A stretch of DNA of 64,000 bases, from assembly GCA_017506865.1 (NCBI GenBank), contig JAFCMP010000063.1, positions 297,214-361,213 on the forward strand, written 5' to 3'. The stretch is from Tribonema minus (taxonomy: Eukaryota; Sar; Xanthophyceae; Tribonematales; Tribonemataceae). Positions 55,401 through 63,618 of this stretch are shown here, in pieces. Under the pieces are notes generated by a model. The model was not told where the DNA came from. It saw nothing but the letters and a program-made list of their open reading frames with translations, and made no database searches. Each line of letters opens with the position of its first letter. Within the stretch, counting starts at the first letter, position 1. The translations under genes were made by a program, and so were the position numbers.

Positions 55401-58400
55401 GCAGGCGGAGCTGCGGGGCCGGGCATGCGGACTCGCGCCGGCGCGCACCGCGCTGCTGCGCCAGCGGTGGCGCGCGAGCCAGGCTCTGCCTAGGCCCCGC
55501 CGGCCGCCGTGCTGCCGCGGCGTCAAGCGGCGCTATCACGGGTGCTAGACGCAGCGCTCGCCGCCACGCAGCTGCGTCGGCTTGAAGCAGCAAATGCGTT
55601 GGAAGCAGTCGCGGCGTGGCGCAGCGGCGCCTCTAAGGGGGCCATGGGTTTCTTGGCGCAATTGCCGAGCACTGACCCAGCGGAGACCATGTCCCCGCTG
55701 GAATTCCGCGAGACGCTGCGGCGCCACCTGGGCGTGGAGCGCCCCGCCCCCGCTGCGGCGCGGTGCCCCAAGTGCCATAAACCAGTGGACTCGGGTACCC
55801 ACCTGCGCCGCTGCACACAAGGGCTTAACGTCACGCGACACAACTTGCTCGCAGACGCGCTCTTTCAGCTGCTCAAGCAGGTGGCCCACCTCCGCGGTCT
55901 CGACCGGGACACCCTTGCCCCCTTCCGCCGCTACGCGGCGCGCCACGGGTTCAACAAGTTCATGGACATCGTCTTTGGCAGCAAGCAGATCTGCCGTCCA
56001 GTCCCTAAAGTGCAGCCGAGCGCCGACGCGGTAGCAGCAGGCCGGTGCACTAAACTGCGCGGCGGCTTTGAAGTAGCTTGTTGCATAGACGTCACCATAC
56101 GTGACAGCTCTCCCGCCTCCGTCAGGCTCAGGGGGGCGCGCGCGATGTGCAGCGCGTGCTAGAATCGGCTTCGCAGGAAAAGATAGACACATACGTAGTC
56201 TCAGGGGCCCTGGACCCCACTACACACACCCTATTTTCCGCAGCCTTTGACCACTTCGGCGCTATGTCACGCGACACCCAAGCGCTGCTACACGCTCGCC
56301 GAGCAGAGCTCGCAGGGCAGCTACAATCTCGCGCAGCGCGTTGCCTTCTGGCGCCGCCGCACCTCCCTCGCGCTACAGCGCGCGCTCACACGTGTCGTGA
56401 TCGACAACTGGAACGCAGTCATTGCCCCTGATGGCGACGTCAGCGCTTACCGCCGCATCGCACTGTTGCAAGTGCCGCGGCCCTCGCCGGCCAGCGCCGA
56501 ACCGCCGGCCCCTCCGTAGATTTAGTTATCGCAAGCCCGATTTATCGTGCGCGCAGCCCATGCGGTCCAGGACATAATATACAACTTCAACAAAAAAGCA
56601 GTTCAAACTTGAAGTGGCTGATCGTCCTACGAATAGATAGTAAGATTTTTTTATCATCTCCAATAATGGACGGAAAACGAGAGACCAAGAATGGACAGAT
56701 AACGGGAGACAACAGAACAATATTTTCATAGTATTTTATCTGCCTCTGGTCATCTGCATCAGCTTACAAGAAGGGGGGGTCTTATACAAAGTGGCCCCTG
56801 TCTTAGCAATGAGAAGCGCAAAACAACAAGACGGGGGGGTCTTATACACAGGGGGGGTATTATACAAGGGGGGGGTATTATAATCCGTTTCCTACGGTAT
56901 GTGCCCCCAATGGCACTCGTTACAATGGAATGATCTCACAGCCAGTGTCGCAGCACACTGTGTAAACCTCGGTATCCAAAACGCTTGAGTTGACTTGAGT
57001 CAACCTCTATGTTCATGGCCCTTCGAGCACTCAAGCAAACAGTGGAACAAGTACATTGAGGCTTTGTGCCCAAGACGTGCAACACTTCAACATGATGTTT
57101 GATGACCTTCACGCTTTCACTAGGAAGGTGTTCCAACGTGGTGACCAAACTCGTTCTAAAGCAGCTCGCTCACATGGACCCTTGTAGCCAGTTGCGCAGT
57201 AATTCTCGTATTGGTCCTCCAGCTGGGTCGTATTCCGCAGGTATACTCTTTGGCCACTACAAGCAGCTGCATTCCAGCACTTGTGCACCGTTACAAGATT
57301 ATCTGGCGTTATGTCCACAGCACCACGCCAGTATCCTTCTTCAAGTGTTATAGTCTCCGCTGTTGTGCCGTAGTCTGGGCAGGAGTATTGGGCACCATTG
57401 CACGGCGCACAGAAGGAAGCACTGATGGCAACGTAGCCTGGTCCACAGCAAACACGTGGTGTGCCAGATTCCACCTTGTAGTAGGGAGTGCCTGCTCTGA
57501 CGATCTGCTCCCAGAATGTTTGACCGCCTGCAGCAGCATACATTCAGGCAACAACAAAACACAAGAGCACAAGAATGCAACGATACTCACGCCGGAGAGA
57601 TGGTCAGAGCATTCCTGGGAGCCAGTCTGAGAGTGGATGACCTGTCAGAGAACACATGTAACTGTGTACTTCAGAAGTAGTACTCTAGCTACGTCAAGGC
57701 AAGGAACGTGTACTTTTGTGCCATTCGTGCAGGAGTCGTACGGACGGCTGGGCAAGCAGACAAGCCTTTTTGTTAAGGAGTTGGCAATGCACTCAGCACT
57801 GTGCTCAGGGGGGGGGAAGGCAGATGTGTTACGCAAGGCCGGGTTAGCCAAGCGTCAGATCCACATTGAGCTGAGCATATCGCTGGCGCGGGAGTTGGCG
57901 GAGCGCGTCATGGCATACACACGTGGAGCGCGAATGCTGGGCTGTGTTGCGGCGCCGGTATCCAAACTCCTAGGGCACAGCGCAGACTAGGCTGCTGCGT
58001 TGACGCAAGCTTTTCGATTGCATAGGCAACCCGGCCTCCCTTGGGCCTTTATAAATACAAGTCCATATGTACCATTGTGATGTGTTGTGGCAATTAGGAC
58101 CCCCCCGTCTAACGGACTTCTGCTTCTGATGCACCACAAGTTCCTCAGGTAGCCCAGTTCATATTCGAGCACCATCATGGTGTACCGCCTGCCTAAGCGC
58201 CGCCAACACACAGAGGTGCATCACATGCGGTGGGTCATAAACATTATGCCAGCGTCTAGAAGCCGCAATTCTAAGCTCAACACAGTGGCTGAAACTGATA
58301 AGTTTCGGCCACATGAATGAGATAATTGGTTGGCCTGCCCCATGCGTGATCACCTCCATGATGCATGAGCAACAACAGCTCTTGCGTTGTGCCGTGCCTG

Positions 58401-61400
58401 TGCCTGCTGCCGCCACAGTAGAGCGTTTAGGTGGGCACACCCATGGAGTGCACAAAGTCTGCGCTGATCGTATACTGTAACAGCAGCATTGCTGTAGCCA
58501 CTACTGCTTCCTCTCATGCCAGTAATTCAGGCAAGTTCAAATGCGGACTCAACAAAAAATCTAATTTCAGGATGATACTGAAAATTGCATTTATTCTAGC
58601 CGTCTTCTCGATGGCATGCGAGACACGGTATGTGATGATTCAGATTCATGATGGCCTGCACAGGCTTTAAGTGCATGAGATTTCAAGATGGCGAAGGGCG
58701 GCCTAGACAGCGTGACTGACACATTTGTTGAGCACAATGTGTACCTACGTTTGTAGAAACATTGGGAGGGGGGCCTTGTCTCGTGAACCCCCCGTCTTAG
58801 CAGCTGTTCATGCCCTAAGTTAAACGTGGTCTCTAGCCCCTCAATGCATCATCATGTCCCACGCTCAATGATGTGGGCGGCTTTTTCATCATGATACCTT
58901 GAAGTATATGGCTGCTGGTAAGTGCAATAGGCTGTGTTTGTCCGTGCAGTTGCATATGACAGGTGTCATAGTAGTAAGTAAGTGAAGAGGCAGAAGCTGC
59001 AATTGACAGAATGCTTACTGACAAGGCACATGAAACGATAAACAAGAAGCGCGAGTCAACAGCAACTATGAATGACCAAACGCTTACCTGTTGTACAGCA
59101 TCAACATCTGCGCATGAATTCCCAGCTGTCAGCCAGGCTGGTGATGACCCAAACCCTCCATCGTAGCATGAAGATGCTGTGTTGCCTTCAAATGCCGCAG
59201 TCATGAGCAGTGCCGCCCACTGTGCTGCATCAACTGGAAGCCATCAAGAAGCAAGAGAAAACTCTGAAAACAAGTACATTCCACTTGGCAAACAAATGCA
59301 TTATTTCAATGAACATGTAGGCAACCAGCTATGCAGTGCCATAATTGGGTCAGCTGGGCCACGCCGACTACGCTGACAGGCTTTGGCCAAGTCAGATAGC
59401 CGGCAGATCCAATCAGCCCCCCCCCCCCACCCCCCACCCACCCCCTTTTGCCTGGCAAAACAGACCCTCATCCTTTTGATTCAGATTTGCCTCTACAGAG
59501 AGCATTATAATCACGCATTTCCTTTGAGCTGCCGCTTGTGCCACCAGTTGCAATAGCTCCTGCCGAGAGCACCAGCAACCGGTGCCTTTTCACTGTCACA
59601 AATGATAGGTGTTAGTCACTGCACGCAATAGAATAGGAGCAACGACAGACGGGCATAGTTTGATGGCTGAAACCTCATGATGCCATAAAATGTGGCGGTG
59701 AGTGTGGCTGAATGTTGTGTGGCACGTCTGGCAGCTACATCCGCTACAGTGTGTCGCTCTAATGCCGTTGCTGCCAGTGGCTTGGCGTTGGTGTTACCTT
59801 ACGTGTTACTGCAGTATGCAGTGCTGATGACATTGCTGGCCTCAGACATCAGGCTGCTATCGTGCACCCTCAATATCACCTCTGCACTGTACGGCAGGTC
59901 ACCTTGCTGAGTTATGTTTGCCCAGAAGCCGGCACATACAGTACTGCCACAAAGCAGGAAAAGCCAGTAGAAAGTAAGTCACGACGTTCGAGTTTGAGAC
60001 TATGAAGCTGATGACAATGTGCAGTCCCTGGCCCTGTGGCCAAAGTCTGCTCAGCATGGGCCGAGCAATAAGCGGAAAATAGGAACAGATAACAATGATC
60101 TGTGCGTAAGCAAACGTGGCTAAGGTGCAAGGACATGCGAGACACAACATTGTTGAATGAAGATGGCCAAAGACCGTAGATTGAGATTTTATATGTACTG
60201 GTAGACAAACATATTTCCAGACACGCGTACATGATGGCGGATACGTCTACTTTGAAATGTGAAAATTCGCATCTGACAAATCAAAATCGACGAGGCGGGT
60301 CAACAGGCACTTCTCAGCACAACTTTACATTTTACACTACAGAGTATACTTCTATTATATGGTGTTCCTACAGAACACAAATTTGCCAATCCTAGCAATA
60401 ATTGGTCATCACCAACACCCACCAGGCTTTGTTGACATTATACCACACCGATGCTGGCGGAATTCCCCTTGAACGACGTGCCACCTGCAATGGTAATGGT
60501 TGGAATACTGCCATCCAGCTGACCTGCTCCACCAGCGCTGTGGCAGATGAACACGCACGGATGTGTCACCCTGGTGTCGCTTGGCTTTGAATGGGAAGGC
60601 AATTACTCACATCAAGGAGAGCACCAAAATGTGTTCCATCTCCAAGAGCAGGGTTGTTGCACACTGGCGTCAAAACTACAAGACAAACAATGTATGGCAC
60701 TGCATAGCAGAAGCTTGGCGTGGGCCCTTGGTTCATATGAGAATTACTGTCGCTCAATGGCATTTGCGAATTTGCCAGCAAGTTTGAAAGGCAACGGTTT
60801 AGGATGTTGGTGGAATGTGTAACTGGCTGTTAACTTTGACTGGTAGCCAAAGTTATTCTTAAAACCATCCGCCTGAAGCCAAGTGCTTCCCACTGACCGG
60901 CGCCGCAGCAAGAGACGCCTGCTCTGTGCTGCAAGCACATCCACGTGCATTCTTTAGTGCTGCTGTCAAGTTCGCGAACAAATATACACTGACAGCCAAT
61001 CACACATGCAGTAAGTCAACTGGGGGTTGCAACTGCAGTGCTGGCTAGCAGCAGCTCTGGTGGAGTGATACAAGCTCATGTGCAGCACAAGGTGTACTAA
61101 CCTGAGCGCTGTGTTGTGATCAAAAAACACAGTTGCTTAGTTCAGGTCCCACAACTGGTCTCCGCCCAGTGCGATAGCGCCGCCGTCACGAGCGATGTTT
61201 GTGAGAAAAAAAACGTTACATATATCACTGCTGACGTTGCCAAAAAGAGCAGAGCTCCGCCACGCGCCTGCAGCATGACACAAAGTATAAGCCACAACTG
61301 AAACCTTGAGTGAATTATCTCATCAATGTGATCACAAGCAATCCATTAACCTGCTTCCCGGTCCTTAGGAATTACACTGAAAGGCAAAACATATCGGACA

Positions 61401-63420
61401 CTACGAAAGTAGAAAAAGTATTCATGCATTTAAGAAATGTGACACAGTTCAATGGCATCTGCATGCACATGTGATCCTGCAATCAAAATGCGTCACACAT
61501 GCATTATTATCAAATTGTTGCTTGGCAATTGTCTCGTGTGACCTTAAATCCATTTTTCTCCACATTTTTCATCTGCACTGCTACCTGGACTTGTGAATTC
61601 GTGCAGTTCCTGTGTCTCAAATCTGCTTCAAGGGCTCTGAGAGAGCCACATGCAAACAACGGTCTATTTGCAAATCGTTGATGGCATGGCATGTACTCAC
61701 CATTGCCGAATTGCTGACAAAGCGGCTGTTGTGTACATGTATTCGAGCTGTTGCCGTCTTGCCGATGTGAATCGTACTGGTGTCACTATAGCTGCCGTCA
61801 GAAAGGCTGCTGGGTGAGTTGTCAGTTGACAAGCTTGTTGTCACCACCACAGCACCCTGCAGCGCAGTGCTGCCTGTTATGCTGCTGTCTGTACAGTTCA
61901 GCAGAGATTGCCTGGCATAAACCGCCCCCCCCATGCCGCTAGGCGCATCACAGCTAAAGAAGATAGTGCGGAGCACGACAGTTTCCCAGCACCAGCGGCA
62001 TACACGCATCCGCCATCACCTGCGTCACAACCACAAACCCAAACCACAGCATTGGAGATATGGCCAGTATGAAGCAAAAAGAAAAATCATCCGAGGCGGT
62101 GAATATCTGTCTAGTGTGGATGATGGACGTGTGCCATGTCTCTGGGCGTCATAGTCCAATGGCTTTTTGCCTACAATGCACTTTTTTAGCAACGACACTC
62201 AATCGGCAGGCCAGGGAGGTCCACGGCACTCTTCAAACATCTCCACGCAATTTGTAATCGATGCAACAGGCAACAAACCGGGCTCTCACTTTTGCTGTAA
62301 GTATTGCTGCAGAAAAAGCAGCTTGGGCCTGGGTTAAGTCTTGTGCAACCGAAGACATCATCATCTTCAGCGGCTCTTGTGTAACCGCAGAACAACATCC
62401 TAGGAGACTCTTGGAGTGGCGTATCCGGTAAATGCAATCTCAAGAAATCCAAACAAAGTAGCGAAGCAACATGCAAACTTGCTGAGGCAACAAATTCCAG
62501 CATTCGAAAGGGGTGAAAACATGATGATCATCTGGCACGAATCTGGTGATGCGGACAGCGGGCTTACAGAGAGTGGACAGTCCAATACGTGTGGGAAGAT
62601 ACCATGCACCCTTCCAGGCTTTCTGTAGTGCAGGAGTGTCAATACTCTGCCATTGCGATTCTGCGTGTTCTTGAGCTGCCTTCTGCATGTGGTGGATCAC
62701 GAGTGGGACTGGCAACAGCAATGCCAGCCAAAAATGTGGAACAATGACGGCACACAGCCATGGTAGAGGGCCCTCACCGGAGGCGGAATTGCTGTTGAAG
62801 ACGGAGTCGGCAATCGTCATGGAGTGTACTGCCACACTTGCCAATGGTCCCACCTGTGCAGTGCGCTCCGCAAACAAGCGCCGAGCATGCGGAGGGGGAA
62901 AGCTCAGAGGTGATAAGCAAACACGTTTCTCAGCAAAATAATGCATTTGCATCACCACGCACATGCCGGAAACGCGGACACTCCGGCAGGTAACATGGCA
63001 CCAGTAGACACAAGTGGGCTGCATGATGTTCACTCACAGTCACCGTCTGCCAAATTCAATCACATGCGACAATCGATGAGATGGAGACCATCATGACGTG
63101 GCCAACGCCAGCACCAATCCACAGTGCCACAAGCACCGCCGCCGTACACCAAACATCAGGACAAAGTTACAGCACACAGAAAGTCAGTGCCAGTTGGTGT
63201 GAAGAACACAGCAGCACGCTGCAGCAGCCAGATGCCACCACAACAGTGTGCTGACACAGCTGCGGGAGCTGCTCAAAATGCAACTATGTGCAATCAGCAA
63301 AGGGTCCGCATATACTGTTGCAGAGTTGTTGGTGAAAGTGGACGTAGAGACTGACATGGCCCTCCCATTGTTGTTAATTAGGGCCCCACCTGAGCAATGC
63401 GCCCCGCGAACGTCAAATAA
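43001..63420 (-). CDS. Large PMP-repeat / Cys-rich / multi-span membrane protein gene (possibly pseudogene)
   Basis: Minus-strand exons in order spell one architecture known from many large green-algal surface proteins: repeats with GGA(I/V/L)...FxxNxA as in chlamydial polymorphic membrane proteins (63.4-60.4 kb), a Cys-rich domain (57.5 kb), then a multi-span membrane domain (50.7-43.0 kb). Each exon is listed separately. About 60 percent of the gene span is transposon: E3 in the last intron (same strand), E4 and an E1 fragment in other introns (opposite strand). Some exons are surely missing from my list, because splice phases do not chain everywhere and more Cys-rich exons are expected between 57.2 and 50.7 kb. 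The exon at 61102-61267 has a frameshift at an A8/T8 run and an in-frame TAA, so the gene may be dead or the assembly may hold errors. The 5' start is not identified. I infer a role as a surface or cell-wall-associated membrane protein. Confidence 0.65.
43673..43683. repeat. E3 target-site duplication, left copy (CAACAAGTACT)
   Basis: CAACAAGTACT at the E3 3' end is repeated at 49236-49246 at its 5' end. Confidence 0.93.
43684..49235 (-). mobile_element. E3: full-length, intact RLE-type non-LTR retrotransposon
   Basis: The element is 5,552 bp, bounded by an exact 11-bp duplication. It has a 105-base 5' UTR, one ORF (43791-49130) and a 107-base 3' UTR without a poly-A tail. It lies in the last intron of the host membrane-protein gene, on the same strand. 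Fragments of the same family occur at 19486-19555, 19850-20000 and 36270-36540. The intact ORF and exact duplication suggest a young, possibly active copy. Confidence 0.95.
43791..49130 (-). CDS. E3 polyprotein: zinc fingers, reverse transcriptase, endonuclease (1779 aa)
   Basis: Order along the protein: a CNLC...H...H finger at about residues 127-155, CALCKNLF and HCRKCRP at about 180-220, then a Gly/Ser/Arg-rich linker (about 300-430). The RT has a lead-in GPSGLRYSHLQ, motif A FMLDLKNAFNMVF (Asp about 807), motif B GFKQGDPAAPMLF and motif C GAYMDDANV (Asp pair about 904-905). A very Ala-rich, Thr/Pro-containing tract lies at about 1130-1420. A CKLCGKS...LHARLCQ knuckle sits at about 1540, and a restriction-like endonuclease follows with RRMDIVL (about 1611) and LMVDVTCFEAQ (about 1637), then YKLATLAIGSFG. 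No frameshift or stop is present. There is no OTU domain, unlike E1. The Met at 49130 is the first in the frame after the 5' UTR. Function: target-primed reverse transcription of its own RNA (family knowledge). Confidence 0.93.
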   Translation of the reverse strand: MKRISWRRREARIANSESAQKCKESDLACAQAQDISTSAADGNGACQQDDGTSGSSRATGDGRAAHKRKRVQNDGWSISDQTGEGEHTGGQSAVKRSRTGHNSLEQQRLMLDDEAGGGGSADPEYKCNLCDLVVKKGMSLLSLQQRLNAHIAAKHQRKHHSGTATTFLERSDLSTSHLQTIYTECALCKNLFHANKTFRVDSSDASAGKHCRKCRPITSPAAVAATLSTTASAAPLAPDASTATATTSLPQQQPACTPIGNPYAKGPAHAQQAPAAQAGGSSSSGSSKRPERGGSSATRGGRGRSGGRGRGNGGRVRSGSNDADISSSRATSGSRTGGGSSSGAGGGSAAGTKDSGAGNGRSSDASSRSGGASNSGSGARTQNGRGGRGSGRSSDSGGRGCGRGGRGGGGGGPRAAGAATAAAAPGPAGAAGGAGGLFTWTISTPAVAAVLDSISLDELCKLQFATTRSLARPRNRRYVGAALENAATHLLAHTMTMFVNAAREPDSAGRVQRLQRSTILHHLMPSLITSTDGAPGITRSDRIRMLARGELDRLVPALLAHARAHRRWRARQQTEAAINAYVLQCMGTRGGLQQAARFLQPKTVAIPDDDCFAAMQSKHPPAAPGEQLHELSGMVDQLVAKAADMPAELSLLQGEGIEPETVAKLIQRASPYSGAGPSGLRYSHLQDALRTSWGRHEFAAVLTRWLQTVMREAARLPDAFWQLHGAGRLTPLAEQQEDGTAKQRPIVCGEVLQRLCTSVYVADRKDFLAELLEPDGQYGVAVSAGAEKAAMAGKLAYELGHWQFMLDLKNAFNMVFVLAAAEWVAAQLPDFLDYFIGTYVRTRPRLLFQHVDGSTRIIMSQRGFKQGDPAAPMLFCGAIAQCLKRFNEAAAAQRARRRMGAYMDDANVRTGACTLTQDDIQAVAQLKQHFAEVGLELNLTKSRALPGRGHVVTDHERQLLQQLGVQLVGDTDENQNRGAVLLGVPVGHSSFVDAWLRREAGAGGAGARFAERCARLTSPRAMFRLLRYCVVPRMTYCLRTIPTTQTAPAAKEWDRVTQWVLEHSMGLQPPGQTWRQFEQSGAHFHLAAHGPALQQARLPTRHGGLGITSACDIADAAYVAGTLQALQPALSGWAGVLQQAAPQAAADNAAEDAATQAAPAAAAAAPAPAASAAATVTAAAAVASGGATAPAAATASAAGRAYGAAIPATHDAAAAGSGAAAAAQAAPAAAAAAAAHGATTPAAAAAAAAAAAPASEAAAAAAAHVAPQVASAASLTAASTAAAAGIGNTAATGPTSLRAAAAPATGAASAGGAATVPAATAAMAVAAANAAGAAPTPAAAATPLAAAATAGGTAAAPAHAAAAAVNAGAARSTPAMLQGAAAAEVARLPLMRTIATAATSLRAATGDTLERILPPALTPLQQQPPTQQPPLRPTAGGGTGADAACVLDASALQLQCSLKRPNQSALADAVATELADKVEADLQQLPQGTQRTQALARFRSQRHMHSIGMAFLNEPMYSTTASFDGLSWQLAVKRAIGVEEQTAGCKLCGKSPGGTLHARLCQAPRVKAHDTIVHNSVKRATQRLLRQYLKTGLVDEDYTPFLGSAGPPGSRRMDIVLPADAFPVTGYDDPTRHLPLMVDVTCFEAQVASRAAKTAADPERCCRDQEAAKTTHYSGHYDQNCYKLATLAIGSFGSIGEQGRKLLEAVATEYASRMSVPGGARPKALKGIALARLRSALSAALHMAYSGRVMTHMAESRGGGHMEEDVGEDPEMPFGGGGV
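49236..49246. repeat. E3 target-site duplication, right copy (CAACAAGTACT)
   Basis: It is identical to 43673-43683. Confidence 0.93.
49362..49953 (-). CDS. Membrane-protein gene, main transmembrane exon
   Basis: Acceptor GGTGGCAG/CTTTTACG and donor GTGAGT after GFLV. It contains LLFMTLMPLVPVIFLGCSWL, WTLFLAWTFFIYSTVSSTVF, YLRADYSITCYD, VMVLVYPIGIPALYAYVLHR, and YWWEPVECARRVLFTGFLV. The pair YLRADYSI...C and VYPIGIPALY with E(V/P)VECxRR is a hallmark of the algal/protist PMP-type membrane proteins. The frame is intact. Confidence 0.8.
50402..50653 (-). CDS. Membrane-protein gene, first transmembrane exon
   Basis: Acceptor CATGGACAG/TGCTG and donor GATGCGAG/GTACGC. A hydrophobic run VAALLLVVQLIAGLVSITGL is followed by FESFIHLLAILPDVSFAFGC. 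It joins in order to the exon at 49953. The frame is intact. Confidence 0.7.
50654..52407. other. Intron sequence with a short tandem repeat
   Basis: A 61-bp unit containing CCTGTACAACGACAATGGGA is repeated twice at about 52094-52206. Plus-strand mini-ORFs near 51040-51156 and 51640-51773 have CxxC pairs (CSECKGY, CDVCAEG, YCPVCLQ) but no continuous frame. I do not call a gene. The true 5' end of E4 may lie near 52280. Confidence 0.4.
52408..56519 (+). pseudogene. E4: decayed RLE-type non-LTR retrotransposon
   Basis: This lies antisense in an intron of the membrane-protein gene. The reading is spread over several frames. Zinc-finger part 52408 to about 52830 (CPLHDTGC, LAAHQRREH, CACASCGEPGC). 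Pre-RT part about 52980-53598. RT 53613-55493 with GPSGLRNSHLQ, motif A LLAIDGSNAFNAL, motif B GVQQGDPLGPLLFALA and motif C GYLDDLTIM. Knuckle and endonuclease 55509-56160 (CPKCHKP...LRRCTQG, KFMDIVF, CCIDVTIRD). Tail about 56160-56519 (WRRRTSLALQRALTRVVIDN). At least four frameshifts separate these parts (near 52.8-52.98, 53.6, 55.5 and 56.16-56.3 kb). It is related to E1 and E3 but distinct from both and very GC-rich. No target duplication was found. The long opposite-strand ORF 52731-54197 is a shadow. Confidence 0.88.
56520..57173. other. Intron sequence with G-rich tandem motif
   Basis: No coding signal is present apart from the repeat listed next. Confidence 0.4.
56771..56883 (+). repeat. 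G-tract / TTATAC repeat cluster
   Basis: The motif of seven or eight G followed by TCTTATACA or TATTATACA occurs four times (56773, 56833, 56851, 56869). Related C-tract phrases (CCCCCCGTCTTAGCA and similar) occur near 58088 and 58785. These could be ends of a small unknown repeat family. Confidence 0.75.
57174..57527 (-). CDS. Membrane-protein gene, Cys-rich exon
   Basis: Acceptor CTGCAG/GCGGTC and donor GTGAGC after GYKGP. Eleven or so cysteines in 118 residues: PRVCCGPGYVAISASFCAPC, QYSCPDYG, VHKCWNAAACSGQ and YCATGYKGP. The pattern (CxxGYxG at the end, continued in the next exon) resembles EGF/GCC-type modules that link PMP repeats to the membrane domain in algal proteins. The frame is intact. 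Confidence 0.75.
57714..58068 (+). mobile_element. E1-family 3'-end fragment in an intron
   Basis: It is nearly identical to E1 12202-12555, starting at TTTTGTGCCATTCGTGCAGG and ending TCCATAT. It encodes the last 93 codons of the endonuclease ORF (stop at 57988-57990). GTAC precedes it (57710-57713) and follows it (58069-58072), a minimal duplication. It is antisense to the host gene. Confidence 0.93.
58073..59087. other. Intron sequence without a recognisable feature
   Basis: Short ORFs only. It contains C-tract phrases similar to those near 56.8 kb. Confidence 0.4.
59088..59231 (-). CDS. Membrane-protein gene, PMP-region exon
   Basis: Acceptor TTCCAG and donor GTAAGC after DAVQQ. It carries AAFEGNTASSCYDGGFGSS, with the FxGNxA motif of PMP repeats, and SCADVDAVQQ. 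The exon borders are clear; membership in this gene is by position and motif. Confidence 0.55.
59803..59902 (-). CDS. Membrane-protein gene, probable exon
   Basis: Acceptor CAGCAAG and donor GTAAGG. It encodes DLPYSAEVILRVHDSSLMSE then ASNVISTAYCSNT. Coding-like, but the PMP motif is weak. Confidence 0.4.
60449..60570 (-). CDS. Membrane-protein gene, PMP-repeat exon
   Basis: Acceptor ACACCAG and donor GTGTGG. VFICHSAGGAGQ, then GGTSFKGNSASIG: both halves of a PMP repeat (GGA and FxxNxA) in one frame. Confidence 0.6.
60611..60663 (-). CDS. Membrane-protein gene, small probable exon
   Basis: Acceptor ACGCCAG and donor GTGAGTAA. It encodes CNNPALGDGTHFGALLD. Short, so only moderately supported. 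Confidence 0.4.
61102..61267 (-). CDS. Membrane-protein gene, PMP-repeat exon with two lesions
   Basis: Acceptor CTGCAG/GCGCGTGG joins in phase with the exon ending at 61701 (NSAM + ARGGALLF). After RGGALLFLATSAVIYVT the PMP pattern jumps to another frame across a run of eight T (A8 at 61206-61213 on the plus strand) and continues FFLTNIARDGGAIALGGDQL. TAA follows in that frame (61137-61139), after which the pattern resumes with ATVFFDHNTAL to a donor GTTAGT. The regular GGA...FxxN spacing supports one originally continuous coding exon. Confidence 0.55.
61701..61953 (-). CDS. Membrane-protein gene, PMP-repeat exon
   Basis: Acceptor TTCTTTAG and donor GTGAGT. CDAPSGMGGAVYARQ opens, then TGSTALQGAVVV, and SRFVSNSAM closes, giving clear GGAVYA and FxxNxA motifs. 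The frame is intact. Confidence 0.75.
62778..62853 (-). CDS. Membrane-protein gene, PMP-repeat exon
   Basis: Acceptor CTGCACAG/GTGGGA (in phase with the preceding exon end at 63316) and donor GTGAGG. VGPLASVAVHSMTIADSVF followed by NSNSAS aligns residue for residue with the 63.3-kb exon. The bases upstream of the acceptor (GCGCACTGCACAG) also resemble those upstream of the 63.3-kb exon, so the exon pair probably arose by duplication. Confidence 0.6.
63316..63389 (-). CDS. Membrane-protein gene, first recognised PMP-repeat exon
   Basis: GGALINNNGRAMSVSTSTFT then NNSAT, donor GTATAT at 63315. The start is set at acceptor GCTCAG (63390-63392), but the frame is open further up (VRGAHCS), so the exon may be longer. 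More N-terminal exons probably lie beyond the window or in 63.4-64 kb. Confidence 0.55.
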
Positions 63421-63484
63421 CGAGCGTAAAGGTGTCATGACATTTGTCAGGCACAACGCAGGTTTTTCGGTGCGCATGTCAATG

Positions 63485-63500
63485 CGATAAAAGCAGCAAA

Positions 63501-63531
<31 letters not shown>

Positions 63532-63618
63532 GGCGGGCAGCAGCGGCGGCGGAGGCAGCAGCAACTGTTACAGCAGCAGCCGCCGCCGCAGCAGCAGCAG
63601 CAGCAGAAGCAGCTGCTA
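63485..63618. repeat. CAG/GCN microsatellite
   Basis: Runs of CAG and CGG/GGC triplets, including seven consecutive CAG-type units. The low-complexity ORFs here on both strands are by-products. Confidence 0.9.

Noticed and set aside
59899-60232. Hydrophobic minus-strand ORF near 60 kb as another membrane exon
   Set aside because: No PMP motif or convincing donor. It lies between two better exons and would break the repeat order.
61137-61139. Alternative genetic code (TAA read as Gln, as in some ulvophytes)
   Set aside because: The long intact E2 and E3 frames contain no internal TAA or TAG, and the E1-family ORF ends in TAG at a conserved place. A lesion is simpler.
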